Shown: positions 35,425 through 44,534 of the stretch, piece by piece | How positions within the stretch are numbered: the first letter of the stretch is position 1 | How the letters are laid out: each line of letters starts with the position of its first letter | Assembly (NCBI GenBank): GCA_965248035.1 | Contig: OZ252054.1 | Coordinates: 806,001 to 870,000, forward strand | DNA from: BJGV01 sp964194745 | GTDB lineage: Bacteria > Pseudomonadota > Gammaproteobacteria > Burkholderiales > Nitrosomonadaceae | DNA length: 64,000 nt | Reading direction: 5' to 3' | Notes under the pieces: generated by a model | What the model saw: the letters and a program-made list of their open reading frames with translations, nothing else | Databases searched by the model: none | Told to the model about the DNA's origin: nothing | Position numbers and translations under genes: made by a program

Positions 35425-36072
35425 ATGACAGAGAAGAAAGTCAGAACCTATGTAAAAATTGGCGTAGCGGGCCCTGTAGGCTCAGGTAAGACAGCACTAA
35501 TAGAACGATTAACCCGGAAACTTCTAAATGATTACAGCATCGGCGTAATTACAAATGATATTTATACAAAAGAAGATGCGGAATTTTTGACAAAAAATAG
35601 CATGATGCCAAAAGATAGAATTATTGGGGTCGAAACAGGCGGCTGTCCCCACACTGCAATTCGAGAAGATGCAAGTATGAATCTTGAAGCGGTTGATGAA
35701 ATGGCTGGTCGTTACCCAGATATTGAAATAATAATGATAGAGAGTGGCGGAGATAATCTTTCAGCAACATTTAGCCCTGATCTGGCGGATGTAACTATTT
35801 TTGTAATTGATGTTGCGCAGGGTGAAAAGATACCCCGAAAGGGAGGTCCTGGCATCACTCGCTCAGATTTGTTAGTAATTAATAAGATAGATTTAGCACC
35901 CTATGTAGGGGCAAATCTTGAGGTTATGGAAGCTGATGCAAAAAGAATGCGTAAAGGTGGCTCTTTCGTGTTTACTAATTTGATGACACTGGAGGGGCTA
36001 GATAGCGTAGTAGGATGGATAAAAAAATACGTCTTACTAGAGAAGGTAGAGGAGCCAAAATTGTTGAGTTAA
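35425..36072 (+). CDS. ureG: Urease accessory GTPase UreG
   Basis: This 215-residue SIMIBI GTPase couples GTP hydrolysis to nickel insertion into urease. It has a P-loop (GPVGSGKTALI), the CPH nickel site in ETGGCPHTAIREDAS, IESGGDNLSATFSPDL and NKIDLAPYVG. It is the last ure gene. ureD (ureH) does not follow; the next 478 bp are gene-free up to the porin. Confidence 0.97.
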   Translation: MTEKKVRTYVKIGVAGPVGSGKTALIERLTRKLLNDYSIGVITNDIYTKEDAEFLTKNSMMPKDRIIGVETGGCPHTAIREDASMNLEAVDEMAGRYPDIEIIMIESGGDNLSATFSPDLADVTIFVIDVAQGEKIPRKGGPGITRSDLLVINKIDLAPYVGANLEVMEADAKRMRKGGSFVFTNLMTLEGLDSVVGWIKKYVLLEKVEEPKLLS

Positions 36073-36475
36073 TTTTATAGTCATGATTTACTTATTCTAT
36101 GCACATAAAGCAGGTGCAGTGATAAATTCCATCGAATCCACCAGGATTTGCTAAGAATATCCATCCTCATCCCAGAATAATACTCCTTTCACGTAAAGAT
36201 CTTAATTGGGAAAAGTACAATTCATACCCTTTCATACTGCCTAACTGCTAGCAAATTTAATTCGATGGCAAGTTTTTTTATGAAAACAAATCATCTGATG
36301 ACATTTTAGAAGCGATTTTTAATGAACTATGAATATCCACATCAGGTACTAACCAAACACAAAAACAGATTTTCATTTCTGACCCGCAATTCCAATCGTA
36401 ACCCATGATCGAATGAAAGCGAACCGTCATCAGAACGAATCAATTACACAATGATTCTTTGAGAAAAGGACGAAC

Positions 36476-36511
36476 AAAAAAAAGCCGAAACCCAAAGATG
36501 GGTTTCGGCTT
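36476..36511 (-). terminator. Rho-independent terminator of the porin gene
   Basis: A 12-bp perfect stem (AGCCGAAACCCA at 36483-36494 with its complement at 36500-36511) is preceded on the plus strand by a run of A, so on the minus strand the hairpin ends in a U-tract. It lies about 40 bp after the porin stop. The rest of the 36073-36550 gap shows nothing else. Confidence 0.85.
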
Positions 36512-36550
36512 TCAAATAAGGGTAGCAATTCTAGTTAAACTCCACCTTTC

Positions 36551-37918
36551 TTATATTTGAAGCTGGAAGGCAAGCGTGAATTTATCGACTTTTCTACCCG
36601 CTGCAAAAGGCGCATAGTTCAAGCCTTTAGTAAACAGATCGCCATGTTGGTAGAATGCCGAAATACGAGCGTTGTAACCATCTATAATATAGTTCACACC
36701 ACCTTCGATTTCCTCACGATTGGTACTGCTTTCCGGTTGAACACTGACGAATCTTCCATAGGGCTGGAATCGACCGATGCCCACTTTATGCGGGATCAGA
36801 TACAATCCGTACACTTGCCATGCCTGGCCTCTAAACCAACATGCGCAATCCGGAGCAGCAAATGCGTTGACCCCTCCCGAACCTGCTACTCCAGTCCTTC
36901 CTAAGGTTCCTATTTTGTCGTAGTCTGCCCAGAAGCGTTTGTACTCAGCATTGAACGTAAACGTGCCCATATTGTTATCGAGTACTTTTTCAAACAGAAG
37001 ATCGGTGGTAAGACCAGTAAAATCAGCCTTGTGTTCGAAAGTACCTGCACCATCTTTCTGATGGCTTAACCCAACGGCAATCGCGAGAATGTCGCCGGCT
37101 CCACCGTAGTAGCCACCACTGGTGTAGTATCCTGGATTCTTCTCTGGATTAAGAAAGTTGTAGGTTACACGTCCAGACCACATAACACTATCTGATTGAT
37201 TAGGCCCAAGAAAAGAAGCCGAACTTAAGCCGGACGACACCATTGTTGAATATTGTAGCGTTCCGGTACTACCCCACGGTTGCGGTACATCGAGGTCACC
37301 AAAGAAAACTATACCATCATCACGACCATAGAGGCCGGCACCCGTGTTTTTCGCACCTGCAGCACCACCCCCAATCCCAAATTGGTTTCCAGCAAAATTT
37401 ATACCATAATCGGATGGATAGAACGGTGTTTTAAAGGCTTCATGGGTTTGGTGGTAGTAAGGACCATTCAGTTCAGCACGCGTTGTAGGTACCAACGTGC
37501 GTCCAATCCATAAATTTACATACCGGTTGAACTCGAACTGCCCGAACGCATCAAGTAAACCAATATCGGAATTACCCGCAAAAGTCTCACCCCCGCCAAA
37601 GTTACAGTTAAAACACTCAGTATTGAACGAAAACTTAATGTATTTATGAACCTGTCCAGCAATATAAATACGAGCATTATTGAGTGAAAAATTATTGGAG
37701 TAATCTTTTCCAGTCCCATTGAGTTTTACACCAGCTGATGAACTCTGTATGGCACTAAAATTAAAACGTATCCCCATTCCGACACTGATCCACTTAGTAT
37801 CGTCTATGGTGATCTTACCACCAGCGTGTGCACTGGGTAGCGTAAATGCCACCCCGGCAACTAACGCGATAGCGACCCCCGTATGCAATAAATTATTCTT
37901 AATTTGATTTAACTTCAT
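36551..37918 (-). CDS. Outer-membrane porin (OprP/phosphate-selective-like fold)
   Basis: The 455-residue protein has a signal peptide ending SAHA. The body is rich in aromatic and alternating beta-strand sequence (FSLNNARIYIAGQVHKYIKFSFNTE, TFTFNAEYKRFWADYD) and ends in LAFQLQI, as a beta-barrel substrate for BAM. Two close Cys occur early (CFNCNF) and again late (DCACWF). It is convergent with the ure cluster, so a role in urea or ion entry is possible but unproven. Confidence 0.8.
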   Translation of the reverse strand: MKLNQIKNNLLHTGVAIALVAGVAFTLPSAHAGGKITIDDTKWISVGMGIRFNFSAIQSSSAGVKLNGTGKDYSNNFSLNNARIYIAGQVHKYIKFSFNTECFNCNFGGGETFAGNSDIGLLDAFGQFEFNRYVNLWIGRTLVPTTRAELNGPYYHQTHEAFKTPFYPSDYGINFAGNQFGIGGGAAGAKNTGAGLYGRDDGIVFFGDLDVPQPWGSTGTLQYSTMVSSGLSSASFLGPNQSDSVMWSGRVTYNFLNPEKNPGYYTSGGYYGGAGDILAIAVGLSHQKDGAGTFEHKADFTGLTTDLLFEKVLDNNMGTFTFNAEYKRFWADYDKIGTLGRTGVAGSGGVNAFAAPDCACWFRGQAWQVYGLYLIPHKVGIGRFQPYGRFVSVQPESSTNREEIEGGVNYIIDGYNARISAFYQHGDLFTKGLNYAPFAAGRKVDKFTLAFQLQI

Positions 37919-37981
37919 GGTGACAGCCTCCTAGTGAGTAATAAAAACACATTCAAACTCTCTACCCTTAAATCTACAACA

Positions 37982-38045
37982 TTAGTTTTGTATACGGTTT
38001 AACCTCTCCAAATCGAAGAGACCATGAGAATTGTGCCTAACACAG
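37982..38045 (-). repeat. Dispersed repeat, copy 1 (upstream of porin)
   Basis: This shares most of about 62 bp with 60242-60305, including TTAGTTTTGTATACGG, TAACCTCTC and ATGAGAATTGTGCCTAA. It lies about 65 bp upstream of the porin start on the minus strand. The gene-free region 37919-38388 holds nothing else that I can name. Confidence 0.7.
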
Positions 38046-38388
38046 CGACATATAGCAAGGAAAATCAAGATATTTTTGTGTAATGCAAAAAAGTGTTGTT
38101 TTTTTGCAACATCGCCTGTTTGTTGCCTTGTTGCAACGCAGGCAAAGCCAACCATTCAAATCCTTTTTACTTTGTAGATACACACTATACAACTCATACA
38201 CATACAACTATGCATACCGTTTTGAACTATACCAGAGATATCGTGCCAACTCTACCACCAACCAATTGGTTTGCATGAGGATGGCCCAAACAAACACGTA
38301 TCGATCGATACAATAACCACATCAAGGCAACATTTGTGGGCTCAAGTAATTTGATAGATCGCTTTGGTCAACCCAAACATCTAGTACT

Positions 38389-40098
38389 TTAAGTACTTTT
38401 TCCCCAAGAATCCTTCAGTGTTACAGCACGATTAAACACTGGCCTGCCTGGCTTCGTATCCACACGTTCGGTAACAAAGTAACCGTTTCGCTCAAACTGG
38501 AAATGCTCTTCCGGCTGAGCCTCGTTGAGTGAAGATTCTATATATGCAGAAATAATCTCCTTTGAATGTGCATTAAGCAGCACCTTGTAATCGCGGCTAC
38601 TTACGTCGGGATGGGAATGGGAGAATAAACGGTCATACAGACGCACTTCCCCTTTATGAGCATGTTTAGAGGAAAGCCAATGGATATTACCCTTAACTTT
38701 GCGCGTTTTTGCTCCTGTTGTACCGCTCTTGGTGTCAGGATCATAAGTACAGTGAATCTCCTCGATTTCATTGCTTGCGTTTTTCACTACTTTTACACAC
38801 TTTACGATATAGGCATAGCGCAACCGTACTTCTGCCCCGGGTGCAAGGCGAAAGTAGCCCTTAGCTGGTATCTCCATAAAATCATCGCGCTCAATGAAAA
38901 GGGTTTTCGATAGCGGCACCACACGCTTTCCCCACTCAGGTTTTTGTGGGTGATTAGGAGCAAAACACTTCTCCTCGCCATTATCTGGATAATTGTCTAT
39001 GATGAGTTTTAGTGGCTTCAACACGACGATGCGACGTTGTGCACGTATGTTCAGGTCTTCGCGCAAACAATCTTCCAGCACATCCATGTCTATCCAGGAA
39101 TCCGCTTTGCTAACACCAATGCGCTCGGCAAACAAACGAATCGACTCAGGGGTGTAACCTCGGCGTCGTAGTCCCGCGAGAGTAGGCATGCGTGGGTCGT
39201 CCCAACCCTCTACGAATCTACCTTCAACCAGTTCGATCATGATACGTTTGCTCATCACGGTATAGGTGAGCTTGAGTCGTGCAAACTCTATTTGCTGCGG
39301 ATGACAGGGGACTATGTTTTTTAATTGGGTCAGTATCCAGTCATAGAGTGGACGGTGATCCTCAAATTCCAGTGTACAAATGGAGTGGGTAATATTCTCC
39401 AAAGCATCAGAAATACAATGAGTGTAATCGTACATCGGATAAATACACCATTTGTCACCAGTACGCTGATGGTGAATACGGCGGACGCGATAGATAACCG
39501 GATCACGTAAATTAATGTTGGGAGAAACCATGCTGATTTTAGCGCGTAATACGTGAACACCGTCGGCAAACTCTCCCAGTTTCATGCGGCGAAACAGATC
39601 TAAATTTTCAGCGACTGGACGATCACGGTACGGACTGTTGCAGCCAACCTTGGTCAAAGTACCGCGCAGTTCGCGAATTTCCTCAGTAGTAAGGCTATCC
39701 ACATAGGCTTTCTCTTGATTAATAAGGTACTCGGAGAATTCATAAAGCTTGTCGAAATAGTCGGAAGAATAGTGCAAGTGCTCCCCCCCATCGAAGCCAA
39801 GCCATTTGACCGAATCGAGTATTGAATCAACGTATTCTTGTGCTTCTTTTTCCGGATTAGTGTCGTCAAAGCGCAGATGGCATACCCCTTTATAATCATG
39901 AGCAAGGCCAAAATTGAGGCATATGCTCTTGGCATGACCAATGTGCAAATAGCCATTAGGTTCTGGTGGAAAACGAGTTTCTACGCGCCCACCCCACTTA
40001 TTAATACGATTGTCTTCGTCAATCATGTTACGAATGAAGTTGGAAGTAGGTGCAACAGGTAAAGAATTAGCAGATATGCCTTTTAATGTGTCTTTCAA
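38389..40098 (-). CDS. glnS: Glutaminyl-tRNA synthetase
   Basis: This class I synthetase charges tRNA-Gln. The 569 residues include the HIGH motif in PPEPNGYLHIGHAKSI, the amino-acid pocket region (LRFDDTNPEKEAQEYVDSI), the KMSKS-like VMSKRIM and the two C-terminal anticodon-binding beta-barrels. Its presence means that this organism does not depend solely on the Glu-tRNA amidotransferase route for Gln-tRNA. It is complete and divergent from birA. Confidence 0.97.
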   Translation of the reverse strand: MKDTLKGISANSLPVAPTSNFIRNMIDEDNRINKWGGRVETRFPPEPNGYLHIGHAKSICLNFGLAHDYKGVCHLRFDDTNPEKEAQEYVDSILDSVKWLGFDGGEHLHYSSDYFDKLYEFSEYLINQEKAYVDSLTTEEIRELRGTLTKVGCNSPYRDRPVAENLDLFRRMKLGEFADGVHVLRAKISMVSPNINLRDPVIYRVRRIHHQRTGDKWCIYPMYDYTHCISDALENITHSICTLEFEDHRPLYDWILTQLKNIVPCHPQQIEFARLKLTYTVMSKRIMIELVEGRFVEGWDDPRMPTLAGLRRRGYTPESIRLFAERIGVSKADSWIDMDVLEDCLREDLNIRAQRRIVVLKPLKLIIDNYPDNGEEKCFAPNHPQKPEWGKRVVPLSKTLFIERDDFMEIPAKGYFRLAPGAEVRLRYAYIVKCVKVVKNASNEIEEIHCTYDPDTKSGTTGAKTRKVKGNIHWLSSKHAHKGEVRLYDRLFSHSHPDVSSRDYKVLLNAHSKEIISAYIESSLNEAQPEEHFQFERNGYFVTERVDTKPGRPVFNRAVTLKDSWGKST

Positions 40099-40260
40099 GT
40101 CAGTCTCTCAAAATATGATGTGATGCACTCAACCTAACGGAATACATTATAGTCAGATAAAATGCTACGGTTTATCCAGCATTATCCTTTACAAGAAATA
40201 CTTTTAAACATGAATCGTCTGTGGCACAGACGAGATAGTTTGATCTACACTGTGACTACC

Positions 40261-41259
40261 ATGAAACCACTAACTTTTTCCATATTACGCCAATTGGACG
40301 ACGGTGAATTCCATTCTGGAGTAATCATTGCTCGGAATCTTGATGTGTCGCGTACTAGCGTATCTACCGCGTTGCATGGACTGGATGAAGTAGGAGTGAC
40401 AGTGCATAGGGTTCAAGGTCGTGGCTACCGTCTGCTTGATCCAGTGCAATGGCTGGAAAAGGATATGATTCTAAAACATCTTGGCATGGAAGCAAAAAAA
40501 TTTCACCTTGAAGTGTTGGATACCACTACATCGACCAACACCTTGCTGTTGCAGAAAGCTGCGATGGAAGAAAATTCTGGCAGCGCCAACACTGATGCTA
40601 TCAGTGTGGTAGCAACGGAATTTCAAACCAGAGGACGTGGACGGCGTGGACAGCAGTGGCATTCGGGTCTAGGTGACGGTCTTACATTTTCTCTTCTGTG
40701 GCAATTCCAAAAGGGCGCACGCTTTCTGTCGGGTTTAAGCTTAGCAATCGGAGTAGCCATCATACGTACATTGGAATCTTTAGGGATAAGAGACGTCGCC
40801 CTTAAATGGCCAAACGATGTGATGTTCCACTTCCGAAAACTCGCAGGCATACTGATCGAATTACGGGGAGATGCGCTGGGTCCTACTTTCGCCGTAATCG
40901 GCGTTGGTATGAATCTAAAATTATCAAACAACATAAAGTCAACTATAGACCAAAGCGCAACGGATTTGTTCTCCGTCACTGGAAAAACACCAGACCGCAA
41001 CAACTTAATAGCCAGATTACTGACTGAACTAGCAATAGTGCTGAGAAAGTTTGAGAACCAAGGTTTTAAACCCTTTAGGAATGAATGGTCAGATCGTCAT
41101 GGATTTGAAAATAAACCTGTTACCCTTCACCTACCCGACGGTTCAATCCAGAAAGGCGTGGTACAAGGTGTAACGAACGATGGATCGTTACTACTACAAA
41201 CTTTAGCAGGCACTCGTTGTTTTAGTGGAGGTACAATCAAGTTACGCAAGGTGAAATAA
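40261..41259 (+). CDS. birA: Bifunctional biotin--protein ligase / biotin operon repressor BirA
   Basis: BirA attaches biotin to acetyl-CoA carboxylase carrier protein and, with its N-terminal HTH (SRTSVSTALHGLDEVGV), represses biotin genes. The ligase signature GRGRRGQQW and KWPNDV motif are present. A C-terminal SH3-like domain (GVVQGVTNDGSLLLQT) closes the 332 residues. I start at MKPLTFSILRQLDD; the frame is open 33 codons further, but that part is not conserved. coaX follows after 1 bp. Confidence 0.94.
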   Translation: MKPLTFSILRQLDDGEFHSGVIIARNLDVSRTSVSTALHGLDEVGVTVHRVQGRGYRLLDPVQWLEKDMILKHLGMEAKKFHLEVLDTTTSTNTLLLQKAAMEENSGSANTDAISVVATEFQTRGRGRRGQQWHSGLGDGLTFSLLWQFQKGARFLSGLSLAIGVAIIRTLESLGIRDVALKWPNDVMFHFRKLAGILIELRGDALGPTFAVIGVGMNLKLSNNIKSTIDQSATDLFSVTGKTPDRNNLIARLLTELAIVLRKFENQGFKPFRNEWSDRHGFENKPVTLHLPDGSIQKGVVQGVTNDGSLLLQTLAGTRCFSGGTIKLRKVK

Positions 41260-41260
41260 C

Positions 41261-42007
41261 ATGGCCTATTTAATGGTGATAGATTCTGGCAACACCCGTC
41301 TAAAGTGGGGACTACATGATGGTTTCAGCTGGTTAATACAAGGGGATGTTGCACAAGATAGAAGTATGTTGTTACAAGAGGAATGGCAGGACTTCCCAAA
41401 ACCCCTATGTGTCATGGTTTCTAACGTTGCAAACACCAAAACAAAGGCAGCGCTGTCTGAGTCGCTTTCCTGCTGGCAAGTAAAACCTAAATGGATCACC
41501 TCCCTTGCATATCAATGTGGTGTTCGAAATTACTACGCTAACCCGACACTGCTAGGCAGCGATCGGTGGGCAGCCTTGATTGCAGCGTGGGGACTGCAAC
41601 GAGAAGGTTGCTTGGTAGTGGATGTAGGCACTGCAATGACGATGGATACCCTTTCCGACAAAGGAGAGTTCCTCGGCGGCATCATCGTTCCAGGTCTTAA
41701 TCTTATGAAAAATATGCTAGCAACCAAAACCTCGTCGTTGCAACTTCAGGAAGGGGAGTTTCATGATTATCCAGACAACACTGCAGATGCCATACATAGT
41801 GGCGCAATACAGGCACTGGTCGGTGCAGTAGAGCGCATGACCGCGCTACTTACTGCTACTTTGGGTCATGTGCCCAAGTGCATCATCAGCGGGGGCGGAT
41901 CCCAACAGCTTCAATCCCATCTTAGTATGAACGCTAATGTGGTGGATAACCTGGTGTTGGAAGGACTTGTATTAATTGCAGACGAAAATTCAAGGATACT
42001 GGTATAA
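41261..42007 (+). CDS. coaX: Type III pantothenate kinase CoaX
   Basis: This enzyme phosphorylates pantothenate, the first step to coenzyme A. The 248 residues have the ASKHA-fold motifs IDSGNTRLKWG (phosphate 1), LLGSDRWAALIAAW, VVDVGTAMTMD and GGIIVPGLNLM. The type III enzyme replaces CoaA in many betaproteobacteria. It is probably cotranscribed with birA (1-bp gap). Confidence 0.95.
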   Translation: MAYLMVIDSGNTRLKWGLHDGFSWLIQGDVAQDRSMLLQEEWQDFPKPLCVMVSNVANTKTKAALSESLSCWQVKPKWITSLAYQCGVRNYYANPTLLGSDRWAALIAAWGLQREGCLVVDVGTAMTMDTLSDKGEFLGGIIVPGLNLMKNMLATKTSSLQLQEGEFHDYPDNTADAIHSGAIQALVGAVERMTALLTATLGHVPKCIISGGGSQQLQSHLSMNANVVDNLVLEGLVLIADENSRILV

Positions 42008-42102
42008 GTCTAAATTTACAGATATCCCGGATATCTATATCTGGCATGTAAACTTAACTAAAAATTAATTTTCTAGCTCCATCAAGCCTAACTCGGAAAC
42101 TC

Positions 42103-42747
42103 ATGTCTGTTTTTCAGCACACAACTTTTTACACCACTATCAACCACTTGCAAGATTTGCCGCCACCAAATGGGGTGGAGATTGCCTTTGCAGGGCGTTC
42201 AAATGCTGGCAAATCAAGCGCTATCAATACGCTTGCAAATCGTAGTCGTCTCGCCTTCGTCAGCAAGACGCCAGGGCGTACTCAGCATATCAATTTCTTT
42301 AAACTTGGGGATAGGCACTTTTTGGTTGATCTTCCTGGTTACGGATACGCTAAGGTCCCGTCTGAAATCCGCCAGCACTGGGAAAACTTACTTAGCACCT
42401 ATTTACAAACTCGGAAATCCCTACATGGCATGGTACTTATCATGGATGTGCGTCATCCATTAACTCCGCTTGACCGTCGTATGTTGGACTGGTTCACGCC
42501 AACTGGAAAACCGGTACATGTATTACTTACGAAAGCAGATAAACTTACCTGGCAACAAGCCAGGAAAATCCTACAGAACGTACTAGAATTTTTGCGAGAA
42601 ACCTACCCACAATGCAGTGTGCAACTATTTTCCAGTACTTCTAAAAAAGGTGTCAAAGAAGCTTATGCGGTACTTGGTGACTGGCTTGGCTTGGATAGAC
42701 CCAGCTCCAACTCAAAAACTAAATCCAGGATAAAAGTTAAAACCTAA
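42103..42747 (+). CDS. engB: Ribosome biogenesis GTPase EngB (YihA/YsxC)
   Basis: This 214-residue GTPase is needed for large-subunit assembly. G motifs are clear: GRSNAGKSS (G1), TPGRTQ (G2), DLPGYGYA (G3), TKADK (G4) and SSTSKKG (G5). The basic C-terminal tail is Lys/Ser-rich. The stop falls at the edge of a structured region described as a minus-strand small RNA. Confidence 0.96.
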   Translation: MSVFQHTTFYTTINHLQDLPPPNGVEIAFAGRSNAGKSSAINTLANRSRLAFVSKTPGRTQHINFFKLGDRHFLVDLPGYGYAKVPSEIRQHWENLLSTYLQTRKSLHGMVLIMDVRHPLTPLDRRMLDWFTPTGKPVHVLLTKADKLTWQQARKILQNVLEFLRETYPQCSVQLFSSTSKKGVKEAYAVLGDWLGLDRPSSNSKTKSRIKVKT

Positions 42748-42870
42748 AATAAAAAACCCCCGGTTAAAGGGGAAGAAAACCGGGGGCGAACCACCTTAAT
42801 AAGTGATAATTAAGGTACCAGCTCAGGGAGAAGAGCAGGAAACAACCAAAGTTGTCTGATGATAAGACGA
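42745..42870 (-). ncRNA. Candidate small RNA with four hairpins and intrinsic terminator
   Basis: Read on the minus strand there are four successive hairpins. They are ACAAC/GTTGT (42855-42842), GCTC/GAGC (42836-42821), a 7-bp CCTTAAT/ATTAAGG stem (42815-42794) and a 9-bp CCCCCGGTT/AACCGGGGG stem (42786-42757) followed by six T. The terminator works only in the minus direction, yet no minus-strand protein gene lies within 690 bp upstream. An independent small transcript is the simplest reading. The 5' end is a guess. No known RNA family is recognised. Confidence 0.5.
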
Positions 42871-43468
42871 TGATATTGAGAGTAAGTTCCCGAAATATTA
42901 ATTATTAAAGACAAACCATTACCAAAACCAAGCCCAAATGAGGCATTAACCTTTTGTTAGATTGCAAATAAATAACTTAGTTATTCAATTGAAATTTATA
43001 CGTCCACACCAACTACATGGGTATACCCAAGTTTCGTGAATCTGTCTGTTACCTAATTCTCGTTAGGTTGTATCATCATCACATATAAGACTACGATCTA
43101 TTATTCTGGGTAACATATAAGGATTAAGACCGTACTAAAATTGAAAGAGGAGTGATTTGCTCTGATGGACTCAAAAGCTACGATGCCTGATCGATGAAGG
43201 GTGACACGACAAGCAATGCTATCATCTACCACAGTAAGAATGGGCACCCAGTCTGTCGAAATGCCATCACGGCGTTGAGTCGCTCCAGGGATTACTTAAA
43301 ACTGGCTTAAAGTAGTGAAATCATCAAATTTAAAGAAATAACAAAATATGCTTTATCTATACCTAAAAGGCGTGCAGGTTTCAATATTTCTATCAAGACT
43401 AAAATTTGACCTTCACCATTTTTATAACCTTTAAACTAAACTTTATTCTAGTCATTACCCTTATTTAT
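42871..43468. other. Gene-free stretch before transposon 2
   Basis: About 600 bp hold no convincing ORF on either strand. Base composition is AT-rich. The part 43140-43330 has higher GC and could be the remains of an inactivated gene, but I cannot recognise a product. Confidence 0.35.
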
Positions 43469-43493
43469 GGGAATTATATACAATAGTGCCGAA
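43469..43493 (+). repeat. Left terminal inverted repeat of element 2
   Basis: 25 bp starting GGGAATTATATAC and ending GTGCCGAA are the exact reverse complement of 47230-47254. The outermost base is the first G of GGG, as in element 1, whose ends also begin GGGA. The flanking 8 bp (TTATTTAT) do not repeat on the other side (TTTAATAT). Confidence 0.92.
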
Positions 43494-43560
43494 TCACACA
43501 TCAAGAGGTCATTCAGTAAAGCGGCCTGGTTAAGATTTCGGAAAGGCCAGAATTGAATTG

Positions 43561-43920
43561 TTATTCTGGAACACGGCTTAATGACTGTCCTACCAGCCGT
43601 GCCGTACTAGGCAAGTTCATCTCAGCATCTCCTGATTTCTTAAAGGACCCGATCAGGGCAAATGTCACTATAATCGTGATGGACACAATCGGCGCAATGG
43701 CCAGAAAAACGATAACATCTTCCAAGCTCTGCCAAAGGGGAGGATTATACAGAATAAACGTTTCCAGAACACCTGCTGCGATTACGGCGAGGATTGCGAC
43801 AATGACGGCAACCCATCGCAGTTTCATGTGGTGTTTGTCTAACTGATTCAGTTCCCCGATTGCATCCTTATCAAGGGCTTCGGCTCCAATGTCGGGATCA
43901 TCAGTGAGAGGTATCGTCAT
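43561..43920 (-). CDS. Small two-helix membrane protein, candidate toxin paired with Panacea antitoxin
   Basis: The 119-residue protein has a charged N-terminus (about 33 residues), two hydrophobic helices (roughly 35-56 WVAVIVAILAVIAAGVLETF and 68-90 VIVFLAIAPIVSITIIVTFA) and a short tail. Its ATG lies inside the end of the Panacea gene (20-bp overlap). Panacea-domain antitoxins are known to neutralise varied toxins, some membrane-acting. Small size, membrane nature and gene coupling suggest such a toxin. I recognise no named toxin family. Confidence 0.6.
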   Translation of the reverse strand: MTIPLTDDPDIGAEALDKDAIGELNQLDKHHMKLRWVAVIVAILAVIAAGVLETFILYNPPLWQSLEDVIVFLAIAPIVSITIIVTFALIGSFKKSGDAEMNLPSTARLVGQSLSRVPE

Positions 43921-44380
43921 TTCTTGATCTTTTCAGCTTGTCTTTGAAATGCTCTGCTATCAACTCATTCGGGATAATGATGCCTCGCTCTCCCTTCTTG
44001 TATTTGGTGTACCAGGGACCATCCTTAATGTGCGTTAAGGCCGATAATTGGCTCGCGGAGAGAGATCCATATATGTCGTAGACGGAGGATATCAGGTCAT
44101 CAACATCTTGATCAAAAACACTCTCATGAACAAGCGGAATCGGATTGAGGTTATATACCCCATGCGGACGGAACGAATAGTAAATGCCTGGGATGACAGG
44201 TCCGTATTTCCACGCCTGAACATAATCGTTGACCAAAGGACGTTCTAAAACCGCTAAAGTCCAACCATGCGTCATGTACGTGAGCTTGAGCAACCGCATA
44301 ATCGACATGGCGACACCACTCTGATTCGAAAGATTGATCAGACGATTAGCGACCTGCCGACTATCGTATGGAGAGACCAT
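43901..44380 (-). CDS. Panacea (DUF4065/SocA-like) domain protein, candidate antitoxin
   Basis: The 159 residues match the Panacea pattern: ANRLINLSNQSGVAMSIMRLLKLTYMTHGW at the N-terminus, AWKYGPVIPGIY in the middle and LSALTHIKDGPWYTKYKKGE near the end. The domain is the common antitoxin of the PanAT systems. It is translated first, with the membrane protein overlapping its 3' end. The pair lies inside transposon 2 and reads away from the transposase. Confidence 0.8.
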   Translation of the reverse strand: MVSPYDSRQVANRLINLSNQSGVAMSIMRLLKLTYMTHGWTLAVLERPLVNDYVQAWKYGPVIPGIYYSFRPHGVYNLNPIPLVHESVFDQDVDDLISSVYDIYGSLSASQLSALTHIKDGPWYTKYKKGERGIIIPNELIAEHFKDKLKRSRNDDTSH

Positions 44381-44462
44381 AGATCTGGATTAGATTTGAT
44401 CAAGTTGACTCATATCATGTGGTTTTATTGGCTCCGATGTCAAACATAACCTCAAATGTCAG

Positions 44463-44493
44463 AAAGGCCAGAGTCCATCGCTCTGGCCTTTTT
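44463..44493 (+). terminator. Hairpin terminator shielding the transposase gene
   Basis: An 11-bp perfect stem (AAAGGCCAGAG / CTCTGGCCTTT) with a 7-nt loop ends in TTTTT on the plus strand. It stands between the Panacea start and the transposase promoter. It can stop outside transcription from entering the transposase, a device known in insertion sequences. Confidence 0.75.
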
Positions 44494-44534
44494 ACGTTGA
44501 GGATTACAGTTAATTCGTAAAAACGCTTGGCAAT

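Noticed and set aside
31362..36072. Archaeal origin of the urease cluster
   Set aside because: AT-richness and odd gene order alone do not show it; no alignment was possible here.
38095..38150. TTGCAACA/TTGTTGCAA elements upstream of glnS as a riboswitch or T-box
   Set aside because: The elements are short and imperfect, on the wrong side relative to the adjacent gene starts, with no recognisable conserved core.
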